51,485 bases of DNA, from NCBI GenBank assembly GCA_018303075.1, contig JAGVYW010000042.1, positions 1 to 51,485 of the forward strand, given 5' to 3'. Positions 40,481 to 49,093 of this stretch are shown here, one piece after another; position 1 is the stretch's first letter; each line of letters starts with the position of its first letter. The notes under the pieces are model-generated. The model ran no database searches and was not told the origin of the DNA. It saw only the letters and a list, made by a program, of their open reading frames with translations. Origin of the DNA: Candidatus Woesearchaeota archaeon (GTDB lineage Archaea > Nanobdellota > Nanobdellia > Woesearchaeales > DSVV01). A program made the translations under genes and the position numbers.

Positions 40481-41586
40481 AAATGAAAAAAAACAACCAG
40501 AAAAAAAGAATAAGCAGGCATATCACACTATTGTCAATTATACTTCTCTTCCCTATGACTCTGTTTTTATCTCATATTGTTTCTGCTGAACCACAACTGT
40601 TAATTAGCATTGATAATGATAATCATCTTGAAGATTTCCAAGTAATTGCAAACAATGATTATTATGGAGAAAAATATTATCCTTTGCTTGCTGAAGAATA
40701 TGGTGAGGAGATTTTAGTAGAGCCTAAGAAATTTCATTATAGAGCAAGATTAAACAATGTAGAATTTTCTCAACTAAATAACAGATTTGCATTATCATTA
40801 AATCCGAAAACAACAACCATAAAAATATTTGATGATAATCTTGTTGTGAGTAATAATGATAATAATAAGAATGCAATTTTCATCAAACAAATCTCTTTCT
40901 GCAACAACAATAATATTTGTGAACCTTGCGAAGGTGTTGATTGTAATCTAATGGAATCTTCTTTGACGTGCAGTGATTGTAAAACAGGGGAGAAAGATTT
41001 AGTTTGTGATTTAATATATGATGGAATATGTGATCCGGATTGTGAAGATAAGGATAAAGACTGCAGCAGCTGCAATGAGAATGAAAATAATTGCTATGAA
41101 TATAACGAAGAAACACAATGCTCTGAAGAATATAATGGAAAAACATGTTTTTTTGGAAAAAGCTGCGCTGAAGGAGATGGTGTAACAATTGGAGATACTT
41201 TGTGCTGTCCAAACAGTTATTGTATAACTTCTTTTTTTTCAATGAATGAAAAAAAAGAGATTGAGAAAACAGAAGAAAAACAAAATGAAGAAAAAGAGAT
41301 ACAATTTACAGATCAAACTGCAATAAATAAAAAACAATCATTTATTGTTTATTTTGTGCTTATTGGAGTGTTAATTGCTGCAGTATTATCATTATCCATC
41401 TATTTTATCAGAAAGCTGTACAAATCAAAAATGCTAGTGATTGAGATTCAACGATTGAAAAATATAAACAGATATAGTTATGCAGAGATTAAAGTATATC
41501 TAGAGAAGCAAGGATATAAAAAAGGAGATATTGATTTAGCAATACAACAACATTATCTGTATGATAAGAATGTTAAGAATCACTAA
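40477..41586 (+). CDS. Exported Cys-rich protein with C-terminal anchor and cytosolic tail
   Basis: A 369-aa protein whose ATG overlaps the stop of the endopeptidase gene (ATGA). It has a signal peptide (HITLLSIILLFPMTLFLSHI), a beta-rich domain, then a Cys-rich region (NNNICEPCEGVDCNLM, CDLIYDGICDPDCEDKDKDC) with an acidic, calcium-loop-like motif, a charged stalk, a membrane helix (IVYFVLIGVLIAAVLSLSIYF) and a cytosolic tail of about 50 residues (YAEIKVYLEKQGYKKGDIDL). The Cys/Asp motifs resemble those of the giant surface protein at 26427. The tail repeats a short helix-turn-helix pattern known from many archaeal membrane proteins; its role is unknown. Confidence 0.75.
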   Translation: MKMKKNNQKKRISRHITLLSIILLFPMTLFLSHIVSAEPQLLISIDNDNHLEDFQVIANNDYYGEKYYPLLAEEYGEEILVEPKKFHYRARLNNVEFSQLNNRFALSLNPKTTTIKIFDDNLVVSNNDNNKNAIFIKQISFCNNNNICEPCEGVDCNLMESSLTCSDCKTGEKDLVCDLIYDGICDPDCEDKDKDCSSCNENENNCYEYNEETQCSEEYNGKTCFFGKSCAEGDGVTIGDTLCCPNSYCITSFFSMNEKKEIEKTEEKQNEEKEIQFTDQTAINKKQSFIVYFVLIGVLIAAVLSLSIYFIRKLYKSKMLVIEIQRLKNINRYSYAEIKVYLEKQGYKKGDIDLAIQQHYLYDKNVKNH

Positions 41587-41625
41587 TCGTGCTTTTTAAC
41601 ATTACTTTGAAAAAGGACCGAAAAC

Positions 41626-44600
41626 ATGAAATATAGCTTTGAGACAAATAGCTTCAAGACAAAAACAAGAAAAATACTGCAATTTTTGTTAGCTACTGCT
41701 TTCCTGCTATTATGTACTGCTTTTGCCATAGCAGATGATTTTAATTTTGCTGTAATTACAGATACAAATATTGGTATAGGAAGTATTGTATTAGCTAAAC
41801 AAAGTGATGCAGTTGTCAGTTCTATTATTCATTCTCCACAAAAGATTGATTTTGTCATTCACTTAGGCAATATGGTTGCTGGAAGCAGCAGTACAACAGC
41901 AGAAGATGCTGAGAAGATGTGGCAGGAATATAATCAAAAAATTGTTTCACAACTTTCTGATAAACAAATAGGAATATTGCTTATCGCTAATCAACAAGAC
42001 AAAGCAAATGTAGCATCAGAAAATAATTATATCAATATGTTTAAGTCAACAAAACATGATTTTGCATCCTCAGCAGCTGTAAAAGAGAATTACGCATTTG
42101 TGTATAAGGATAATTTATTTATTGTCTTACAATATGATAAGAATATTGACAAAAGCTGGCTGAAAGAGCAACTAGAAAAGAATTATCAAACAGTTGATCA
42201 TGTGTTTGTATTCTCTGTAAATGAATTTGCTGCAATTGCAAAAGAAAAAACAGCTGCTATTAGCTGCAATAACTGCAATGAGCTATTTGCTGCACTTGAC
42301 AGCTATAGCAATAAATATGGCAATAAAATAACCTTGTTTACATCATCATCTCAAGTATATTTTAAAGGAGATTACAAAGGATATGATGTTGTCTCTGTCG
42401 GAGCAATTGATGAACCACACACAATAATTGGTGTCAATGAACGGCAGAAAGCTGTGTATAGTGTTGTTGCTGTCAATGATAAGAATAAAATTATCTATGG
42501 TGTTGAAGAACCATTTGACCATTGGTTTTATGAATGCAGAAATCTGCCATTAATACAGCCAAAAGGATATGATAAATTTAATGGGATTATCACTGGATGC
42601 CAGCAGATTGAAGGAGAAAGTGAGGATGGAAAAGGAATCAATAAAAAATATGGTTTGACACAGTCACCATGCATTATTCCACCACAATTTGAGGGATATG
42701 AAGAATATACCAGAAAAAGAGGATTGAACATAAACAGCTTTAATGAAAAACATCCTGAATATGATGCAATTATATTAGAGGCATCACAGAAATTTAATGT
42801 ACCTTTTGAATTGATCAAAGCAATCATAATGGAAGAATCTGGAGGAAATCCATTTCCATCAAAAGAATCTCTTGGTGGAAAAATATGCAATAAGAATGGA
42901 TGCTTATGCAATGAACAAGGATATTGTGGATTGATGGGAACTGGATTAGATTATGTTTGCTTGACTCAAGCAGAATGTAATAAAGAAGCATTTATCAAAG
43001 GAAGTGTTAAAGACCAGATTTTTGCAGGAACAGCAATCCTTCAAAGAATAATAAAGAAAAAAAGCTGCAAACTTGATAATAAAAATCTGCTTGAAGATAT
43101 TAATAACCCGCAATATATTATGCATTTATTTGGATGCTATGGAAAAGGTATTGCTGATAATAAAGAATATTGTGAAAGAGAAAAAAAGCCGTGCGGTTAT
43201 CCTGTTTTCCTTCGCAGAGCAATGCAAAAAAACGGTAAACCTTTGGAAAAGATTACTCCAATAGATATTGCCACTGTAACAACAACTGCAAATGCTATTG
43301 TGCATAGTTACATAAAAGAGATCAAATTAGACCTATGTAAAAAAGGAGTTATCAATGATCAAATAACACATCCTATTAATCAGAATCTTATTGCAGTACA
43401 AGGCCAGTCCGCATTAGCTAAGGTAGGAGTAGCAAAAGGAGTTTCAACTGTGTATTATCTAACACCAAACTTTAGAATTCCTATTGATAATTCACTTAAT
43501 GATTATAAAACAATACGAGAGGCAGCAACTCAGCTAGTAACTGAAATCAATGACTGCAGAAGCCATGGTAATAATGTTGAGAATTGTTTTAGTATAAGCA
43601 TCAATAATCAAAAATATAAAACACTTGGAATTACAGCTGACAATCTACTATGTAAAGAGAATAAACTTGACAAATTCATCTATGATTCAATCGAGAATAT
43701 GAAAACATGCTCTAAATTAATTAATAAAAAGTGCTCTATAAATATTCCTTTACAATATCCTGGGGATGCAAAACTTGATGAAAATGAAATTGCATTTGTT
43801 TTTTCATCAGCAGATGAAAAAACAACTCTTGTTTCTGTGTTTGTCAATAATATTCTATATACTACTGATAAAATAAGCGGAAGTTTGGCTTTGTTTGAAG
43901 ACTTAATTGCACAACCTGAGTTTAAAGATGTAAAAAATGCAACAATATTATTGCAGTATGATAAATATCAATTTAAGAGAAGTATATTAGCATTTACTTT
44001 TGAAAATAAAAATACTAATCTTGATGAGAATAAAGAAGAGAATAAAGATTATAATTATCAGTTTGCTCTTCGAGACAAAATAATCTCATTTGTTTTTGAT
44101 CAAGATAATAAATTGAGTTTCTTTAGTGATAAACTGACACAACCATATATTGCTTTTGCTGAAGCACAACAGCAAGAAATTGAAGAGCTACAAAATCTAA
44201 AGAAAGGATTTAAGTTATGCTATTTGAGCAGAAATACAATGTATGCAAATAGTATGTTTGATGCTACTGCTGAAGATACTGCTTATTATGAAAAGAATCT
44301 ACGCTATCCTACAAGACTAAGAAATCTTGTGTACAGATTTGCACTGCTGTTTGATATTTCACAAGCAATTCCACATACAAGTATTGTTGTAAGTGATCTG
44401 CAAAAAGCAGAAAAAACTGTGCTTGTGAAGTTTAATAAACCTAGTACTCCTGTCAAATATTATACATTGTTTTTTTCTGCTGATAAAAATAGTTTAGAGC
44501 TGCCTACTAATGAATTGATGAAAAAAGATAGTGTTATGAAGATTATTCTTGATCCAAGCACAGCAAAAACAGCAAGCGTTGATGATTATACTTTGCCTGG

Positions 44601-45207
44601 AAATGAAATCATTGCTGGCAGATTGTATTATAATTTTATAGAGAATATGTATTTCATTGCAATTACTGTTGATGATGAATCCAAACAATATTATTTTGCT
44701 GTTGCTGGAATGAGTGTTAATAATAAAGAACCAAATAATGTTGATGCTGATCAAAAACTTGAGATTGTTGAAGGAAGTTCTGCTGATGACTTAGCACCAA
44801 TGCCTCCTGAAGTTGTTGTAATTGAAGGAAATATTGCTGCAGATGAATATGAAGAACAAGAGGAAGAACAGGAGGAGATTAACAGTAATATTATAATTGC
44901 TGCTCCAATGCAAGGAAAGATTACAGCTGCTTTGGATAGTGTTATAGATAATAGCAATCCTAACTATCTGCTTACTGATTTAGATGGATATTTTGCTGTG
45001 ATATATGAAAATAAAGCTGATGCTTCATTGAAGCTTACTAAAGAAAATTGTAATACTGAAAATAACTGCCAATTAGTCTCTGCTGTGCTGCCTGAAAATA
45101 AAGATAGATTTGAGATAGAATTTAATGGATTAAATGATGATACTAAATATATGGTTGTTGTGTATGCTGTTGATACTTCTGGAAATTATTTAGAGATTGC
45201 TAAATAA
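41626..45207 (+). CDS. Exported protein joining a degenerate phosphoesterase fold and an SLT lytic-transglycosylase domain
   Basis: A 1193-aa protein with a signal peptide (ILQFLLATAFLLLCTAFAIA). Residues about 38-290 follow the calcineurin-like phosphoesterase fold (FNFAVITDTNIG, FVIHLGNMVAG, LLIANQQDKAN, LFTSSSQVYF), but the metal motifs DxH, GDxxD, GNHD and GHxH are all altered, so activity is unlikely. Residues about 380-530 match SLT/goose-type lytic transglycosylase: FNVPFELIKAIIMEESGGNP with the catalytic Glu near 404, then GYCGLMGTG. Four Cys around it suggest disulfides. The rest has beta-sandwich segments, a long acidic stretch (EYEEQEEEQEEINSN) and a final fibronectin-like piece. 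SLT enzymes cut the glycan strand of peptidoglycan. No membrane helix ends the protein, so it may be secreted. Last gene of the operon. Confidence 0.8.
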   Translation: MKYSFETNSFKTKTRKILQFLLATAFLLLCTAFAIADDFNFAVITDTNIGIGSIVLAKQSDAVVSSIIHSPQKIDFVIHLGNMVAGSSSTTAEDAEKMWQEYNQKIVSQLSDKQIGILLIANQQDKANVASENNYINMFKSTKHDFASSAAVKENYAFVYKDNLFIVLQYDKNIDKSWLKEQLEKNYQTVDHVFVFSVNEFAAIAKEKTAAISCNNCNELFAALDSYSNKYGNKITLFTSSSQVYFKGDYKGYDVVSVGAIDEPHTIIGVNERQKAVYSVVAVNDKNKIIYGVEEPFDHWFYECRNLPLIQPKGYDKFNGIITGCQQIEGESEDGKGINKKYGLTQSPCIIPPQFEGYEEYTRKRGLNINSFNEKHPEYDAIILEASQKFNVPFELIKAIIMEESGGNPFPSKESLGGKICNKNGCLCNEQGYCGLMGTGLDYVCLTQAECNKEAFIKGSVKDQIFAGTAILQRIIKKKSCKLDNKNLLEDINNPQYIMHLFGCYGKGIADNKEYCEREKKPCGYPVFLRRAMQKNGKPLEKITPIDIATVTTTANAIVHSYIKEIKLDLCKKGVINDQITHPINQNLIAVQGQSALAKVGVAKGVSTVYYLTPNFRIPIDNSLNDYKTIREAATQLVTEINDCRSHGNNVENCFSISINNQKYKTLGITADNLLCKENKLDKFIYDSIENMKTCSKLINKKCSINIPLQYPGDAKLDENEIAFVFSSADEKTTLVSVFVNNILYTTDKISGSLALFEDLIAQPEFKDVKNATILLQYDKYQFKRSILAFTFENKNTNLDENKEENKDYNYQFALRDKIISFVFDQDNKLSFFSDKLTQPYIAFAEAQQQEIEELQNLKKGFKLCYLSRNTMYANSMFDATAEDTAYYEKNLRYPTRLRNLVYRFALLFDISQAIPHTSIVVSDLQKAEKTVLVKFNKPSTPVKYYTLFFSADKNSLELPTNELMKKDSVMKIILDPSTAKTASVDDYTLPGNEIIAGRLYYNFIENMYFIAITVDDESKQYYFAVAGMSVNNKEPNNVDADQKLEIVEGSSADDLAPMPPEVVVIEGNIAADEYEEQEEEQEEINSNIIIAAPMQGKITAALDSVIDNSNPNYLLTDLDGYFAVIYENKADASLKLTKENCNTENNCQLVSAVLPENKDRFEIEFNGLNDDTKYMVVVYAVDTSGNYLEIAK

Positions 45208-45266
45208 GAATTGATAAAGCAACTAGAATCTGAATATTACAATAAACATGTGTTTTGAATAACATA

Positions 45267-45295
45267 ATAAAAAACTCCCTTCGGTCGTTTTTTAT
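45267..45295. repeat. Loop-conserved hairpin, copy G (loop tcccttcggtc)
   Basis: Stem ATAAAAAAC/GTTTTTTAT (9 bp, perfect) around the same 11-base loop as copy A, with a different stem. It follows the last gene of the big plus-strand operon by 60 bases and ends in a T run, so it is well placed as its terminator, and also for the convergent RPA gene. A further reversed loop-like sequence (gagcgaagcg) lies at 45306-45315 with only a 4-bp stem. Confidence 0.8.
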
Positions 45296-45334
45296 CAGTA
45301 AAATGAGCGAAGCGTGATTTCTTATATTCTTATC

Positions 45335-46384
45335 TTATAGATTAGTAATTGAAGGCATATTAGGGATATTGTTTGGCATAGATTGTAATTCTTTTTCGAG
45401 CTTTTTCATCTCATCCTCAGGATTAATATCTGTGAAAACAAAATTGCTGATAAATTCCAGACGATCAAACATCATGTTCTTTGAGGTTTTGCCTACCACT
45501 TTAATCATCTCACCCAGCAGATCATTCTTTACTTTTGCAAATGATTCAGGAGATTCTTTGAATAAAAGAATCTCCTCTTCCTCTTTTTTGAGAAGCTTTT
45601 TTACCTGATTTTTAAAAAAAACAACCCTGATATTATCTGTACCATCATCAAGGAAAAGATTAACAACATAGGAATACCCGTGCTGTACTGTACCATGTTC
45701 ATTACAGACAAAACCAGATTCTTTTGCTGAAACTTTTTTGCCACAATTAGGACATATCTCAAAAAACTTTATATCAAACACCTGTACAATAGTACCAACC
45801 AACTCAATATTTGTTTCATTTTCTTTTAGATCATGTATCCTTTTCCTTGTAAAATCATACTTCTTTTGCTGCTGCTGCGAAAGCTGAGCAACTGCCACAT
45901 TTGGTGGATTGATAAAAAGCTTGCTTTTTTCATTGAGATGCAGTTCTTTAAAGCCATTGTTCTCTTTAATATAACCTGAAAGCAATTTGATTACATCATT
46001 TTCCTTAAGAACATCAAAGTCTTTTGTAAGAGCATGCCAAAGAACTACTCTTATCTGACCTGTTTCATCTGCTGCAAGAAAACTTGCAACTTTGCCTTGT
46101 ATCTCTCCTCTTTGGAATTCCCTTAAAGTATATTTCTTTGCTACACGAGCATTTAATTCAATGTTACGCATACCTGCAACAAGATCTTTTATCTTGATTG
46201 CGCCAGATGCTTGAACTAGACGTATACCTAAGTCATTTGCAACAATATGTGCAGCACCTTCTTCAGAAATTAAACCAGCCAATTGTGTCATCTTTTGCTT
46301 GATTTTTTCACGAATCTCATCTTCTGAAAGCTGTGATTTTTCCTTAATCTTTTCAATAATTGTATGTAAAGGCATCGATGTCAT
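45335..46384 (-). CDS. rpa: Replication protein A-like single-stranded DNA-binding protein
   Basis: A 349-aa archaeal RPA. An N-terminal helical region (HTIIEKIKEKSQLSEDEIRE) is followed by an OB fold (ELNARVAKKYTLREFQRGEI, GKVASFLAADETGQIRVVLW), then a second domain with a zinc finger CPNCGKK...CNEHG (about 212-230) inside another OB fold (NLFLDDGTDNIRVVFFKNQV). It protects single-stranded DNA in replication and repair. The track start at 46402 is TTG; ATG 46384 (or 46375) is preferred, with a TATA-like box (cttttata, 46417-46424) about 36 bases upstream. It ends with a Met/Pro/Asn tail. A 37-bp tandem duplication lies in its upstream region. Confidence 0.9.
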   Translation of the reverse strand: MTSMPLHTIIEKIKEKSQLSEDEIREKIKQKMTQLAGLISEEGAAHIVANDLGIRLVQASGAIKIKDLVAGMRNIELNARVAKKYTLREFQRGEIQGKVASFLAADETGQIRVVLWHALTKDFDVLKENDVIKLLSGYIKENNGFKELHLNEKSKLFINPPNVAVAQLSQQQQKKYDFTRKRIHDLKENETNIELVGTIVQVFDIKFFEICPNCGKKVSAKESGFVCNEHGTVQHGYSYVVNLFLDDGTDNIRVVFFKNQVKKLLKKEEEEILLFKESPESFAKVKNDLLGEMIKVVGKTSKNMMFDRLEFISNFVFTDINPEDEMKKLEKELQSMPNNIPNMPSITNL

Positions 46385-46452
46385 AGTAAAGCACTTTTTC
46401 AAATTTATTTCAATTGTATAAAAGTAGAATTCTTGGAATGTTTATATAGTTT

Positions 46453-46534
46453 ATTAATTTTGAGCAAGAGCCATAATTTGGTAAGACAAATTAATTTTGA
46501 GCAAGAGCCATAATTTGGTAAGACAAATTAATTT
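46453..46534. repeat. 37-bp tandem duplication ending on a stop codon
   Basis: The unit starting attaattttgagcaagagcc occurs at 46453-46489 and again, identically, at 46490-46526, with 8 bases of a third copy. The third part overlaps the TAA of the coiled-coil gene (46528-46530). The copies are exact, so the duplication is recent. It doubles the 3' flank of that gene and stands upstream of the RPA promoter. Confidence 0.92.
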
Positions 46535-46998
46535 ACGGCTTCTTCAACTTCTGCTTTTATATGATGTACTATTTGTTTTAGGTGCTGGCAAAGCTGCAAT
46601 GCCTGCTCAGTATCATCCTGCTTATTAGCTTCAATTTCCTGGATTAATGCATTAGACTGCTTGAGCTTTGCCATGAGATCGTCTTTGTTAAGAGATTTCT
46701 TATCATAGATTGCAGCAATCTCGTCATATTGCTTTGAAATTGCTGCGAGCATTGCATTTGCTTCATCAAGAACATCATCAATATCTGATGCTAATAACTT
46801 TCTTACTTTCTTTTCCTCTTGCTCTGCTTTTTTATAGTCTTCTTTTTTTATCTGTTTTTTTATTATATCATCTTCTTTTTCATACTGAGAATTGTTTTTT
46901 GCAAGATTCTCATCTTTCTCCTGCTTTTCTAATTTTTTTAAACGTTCTTCTTCCTCTTTGAGCTTCTCTTTTTTACTGAATATGCTGAAAATGCCCAT
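46528..46998 (-). CDS. Coiled-coil protein with MGIFSIF N-terminus
   Basis: A 156-aa, strongly charged helical protein. It begins MGIFSIFSKKEK, much like the protein at 16319 (MGILSVFKKKD), then has a long Glu/Lys coiled coil (LKEEEERLKKLEKQEKDENL), a middle with DIDDVLDEANAMLAAISKQY and a final helix (ALQLCQHLKQIVHHIKAEVE). The hydrophobic-basic first ten residues could lie on the membrane surface. It precedes RPA in the same direction with 125 bases between. No family recognised; the general layout (anchor plus coiled coil) recalls membrane-scaffold proteins, but nothing firmer can be said. Confidence 0.72.
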   Translation of the reverse strand: MGIFSIFSKKEKLKEEEERLKKLEKQEKDENLAKNNSQYEKEDDIIKKQIKKEDYKKAEQEEKKVRKLLASDIDDVLDEANAMLAAISKQYDEIAAIYDKKSLNKDDLMAKLKQSNALIQEIEANKQDDTEQALQLCQHLKQIVHHIKAEVEEAVN

Positions 46999-47019
46999 AT
47001 TGAAGATACCCTTATATTT

Positions 47020-47490
47020 CTATCTAATTAAATAATATCTATTCTTGACAAATAAGTATGATATTAATCCATAGAGTATAATTATCATCAATTGAGTTAT
47101 CAAGAAAAGGTTTGCTATCTGATCAATTGAAAGCAGAGCTGAAAATGACTGCAAGTAATAGTGCTTTATATTGAATATAACTTCATTCTTTAATATAAAA
47201 TAACTTATTAATGAAAGGATAGTATTTATTCCTAGAACAATAAAAAGATAATTTGCAAAATAAGCTAGTTTATTTTTTTGCAATATCAAATAAATGGAAA
47301 TTAATAATAATGCTGTTAAAACATAAATAATCGCTGAAGCTGTGAATCCTTTATAAAAGATAATTCCAGCAAAAATGAAAAAAGGGGATCTTAATAGATG
47401 AAGAAAGATTATAACTGCTATGAAAAGCAAAAATATCAATAATTTTGTTTCTTTGGGAATCTTTTTATCTGAATTGAATAATTTCATCAT
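47020..47490 (-). CDS. Four-helix membrane protein, 156 aa (unknown)
   Basis: Hydrophobic segments LLIFLLFIAVIIFLHLL, AIIYVLTALLLISIYLIL, YLFIVLGINTILSLISYFIL and LFLITQLMIIILYGLISYLF give about four to five membrane helices. A basic start (MMKLFNSDKKIPKETK) places the N-terminus in the cytosol. The ATG overlaps the stop of the upstream gene (ATGA). No motif or family recognised. It is downstream of a helical/wHTH-like protein that may be its partner. Confidence 0.7.
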   Translation of the reverse strand: MMKLFNSDKKIPKETKLLIFLLFIAVIIFLHLLRSPFFIFAGIIFYKGFTASAIIYVLTALLLISIYLILQKNKLAYFANYLFIVLGINTILSLISYFILKNEVIFNIKHYYLQSFSALLSIDQIANLFLITQLMIIILYGLISYLFVKNRYYLIR

Positions 47491-48050
47491 ATAATCATAT
47501 ATTTATCCTGCTCTTTTTTAATCTTTTGCTCTTCTATCAACTTTTCAAGGAAAAATGTTATCTGACTTTGCGGAACACCTAAAGCAAGTTCTAACTCATC
47601 AATTGTCTTTGGAGCATTTCTTAACTCTATCTTTATGAAATTCCTTAGAAGAATTGTGAGATTTTTCTTAAACAATTCATTCTCAACCTTGTATTTCTTA
47701 TAAAGCATGTCTAAGGTATGCAGTTTTGTGAGAATCTCATTAAAGAAACTTGTTACATCACGAGCCTGGAAAGCAAGCTCTTCTGGCTCAACAACTTCAA
47801 CAGAAGCAGGCATATAATCATAACAAAACCAGATTAATTTGTCTAGTTTTTCAACTTTTAATTCTAGCTCGACAAAAGTTGAATACAGCTCATCTTTAAG
47901 TATAGGCTCCTCATATTTTTCTGAAACTACTGTAATCTCTTTTTCAGTCTTTAACCTATCAATATAACCATGCAATGTTTCCATCAAATGTTCTTTAGGA
48001 TTGCCTAACATCTCAATGATTGCACGTACAATAATGGTTTGTTTTGCCAT
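47487..48050 (-). CDS. Helical protein with wHTH-like C-terminus (conserved hypothetical)
   Basis: About 187 aa from ATG 48050 (MAKQTIIVRAIIEMLGNPKE); the track start at 48119 reaches into the preceding gene. The N-terminal part has a small domain (HLMETLHGYIDRLKTEKEIT, VVSEKYEEPILKDELYSTFV) that feeds a helical middle (FNEILTKLHTLDMLYKKYKV), and the C-terminal 50 residues look like a winged helix (TIDELELALGVPQSQITFFL, EKLIEEQKIKKEQDKYMI). It may be a regulator or adaptor protein. The family looks archaeal and widely kept in DPANN-like genomes, but I have no name for it. Confidence 0.7.
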   Translation of the reverse strand: MAKQTIIVRAIIEMLGNPKEHLMETLHGYIDRLKTEKEITVVSEKYEEPILKDELYSTFVELELKVEKLDKLIWFCYDYMPASVEVVEPEELAFQARDVTSFFNEILTKLHTLDMLYKKYKVENELFKKNLTILLRNFIKIELRNAPKTIDELELALGVPQSQITFFLEKLIEEQKIKKEQDKYMII

Positions 48051-48072
48051 AGCCGTAAGAAAAATGCTTTGT

Positions 48073-48990
48073 TTAAAAAGGTAATTGTTTTTTGTAATAA
48101 CTGAAAAAAACAACTGCAATGATTATTACAAATAAAATAAGAATATAAGGTATTACTGCTGAGATCTTCTTTGTTTTTGATTGATAGATGATTGTATTGT
48201 TTTGTATTTGTAAATCTATGTCTTTTTTATCTATTGAACTATCTGTTGGTTTTATATAATTTTCAGCAGGATTAGATGGATTATTATCAATAATAACAGA
48301 CAACTTCTGCTTTTTTTCAGGCTCTGTTATCTTTTTAGTTGAAATGTTTTTTGCAGAAAGTTTTTCTTTGGGATTATTCTGCGGAAGAAATTGTTGAACA
48401 TTGTCTTTATCTTTATCAGTTAGTTTTTTTATAGCTGGTTCATTTTTTGTTTTGCTTTTTTCTGTTATTGGATTGCTGGCTACTTCATCTTTAGTGATTT
48501 TTGCGCGTAATGCTTCTGTATCTATGATTATAGGAAGCAACACAGTGATTCCGCAGCCAGATATAACAAATGTAAAACTGCTTTGAGATTGAGCTGCTTT
48601 GTTTTTCTTAATATCATCCCATGTGATAGAAATATTCAATTGGTGGGAAACTACTATATTCTTACCACGAATATGAATTGTCTGTTTTTTCTTGATTACC
48701 TTATTGTTAATATCAGCAATATAATAATAAAACGCATATTTGGTTGTATTGAATTTTGTAATGGTTGTATTTACTGCGAATGTACAATTATCAGAGATGT
48801 CATTGAATTTACAATGCTGCTGTTCTTTATTATTTATCTCTATAGTACATAAAACAGTATTGGTAATATTTTCATCAGTTTCATCAATAGCTGCAATTAC
48901 AAGGCTTGAAGAGAATATTATGCTTGAAATCATAACTAAAATAAATATAAACATTGATATAATCATTGACAGCATTATCGGCTTTTCCAT
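48073..48990 (-). CDS. Surface protein with N- and C-terminal membrane helices (unknown)
   Basis: A 305-aa protein with an N-terminal signal/anchor (MLSMIISMFIFILVMISSII), a beta-rich domain with Cys pairs (NTVLCTIEINNKEQQHCKFN, DISDNCTFAVNTTITKFNTT), a long Lys/Asn/Pro-rich stalk and a C-terminal helix (IPYILILFVIIIAVVFFSYY) with a basic end. Several Asn-x-Thr/Ser sites suggest glycosylation. The plan (signal, domain, stalk, anchor) is that of archaeal surface proteins. It starts a minus-strand group with the two genes that follow. Unknown family. Confidence 0.7.
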   Translation of the reverse strand: MEKPIMLSMIISMFIFILVMISSIIFSSSLVIAAIDETDENITNTVLCTIEINNKEQQHCKFNDISDNCTFAVNTTITKFNTTKYAFYYYIADINNKVIKKKQTIHIRGKNIVVSHQLNISITWDDIKKNKAAQSQSSFTFVISGCGITVLLPIIIDTEALRAKITKDEVASNPITEKSKTKNEPAIKKLTDKDKDNVQQFLPQNNPKEKLSAKNISTKKITEPEKKQKLSVIIDNNPSNPAENYIKPTDSSIDKKDIDLQIQNNTIIYQSKTKKISAVIPYILILFVIIIAVVFFSYYKKQLPF

Positions 48991-49093
48991 AAAATTATTA
49001 TGCCATTTTTCTTAAAAAGTGTTTCCTAGAAAAATAGAGAAGATTTTCGGAGCTATTGGAGAGATATCCGGAAATAATGAAAAAAAGAAGGAT

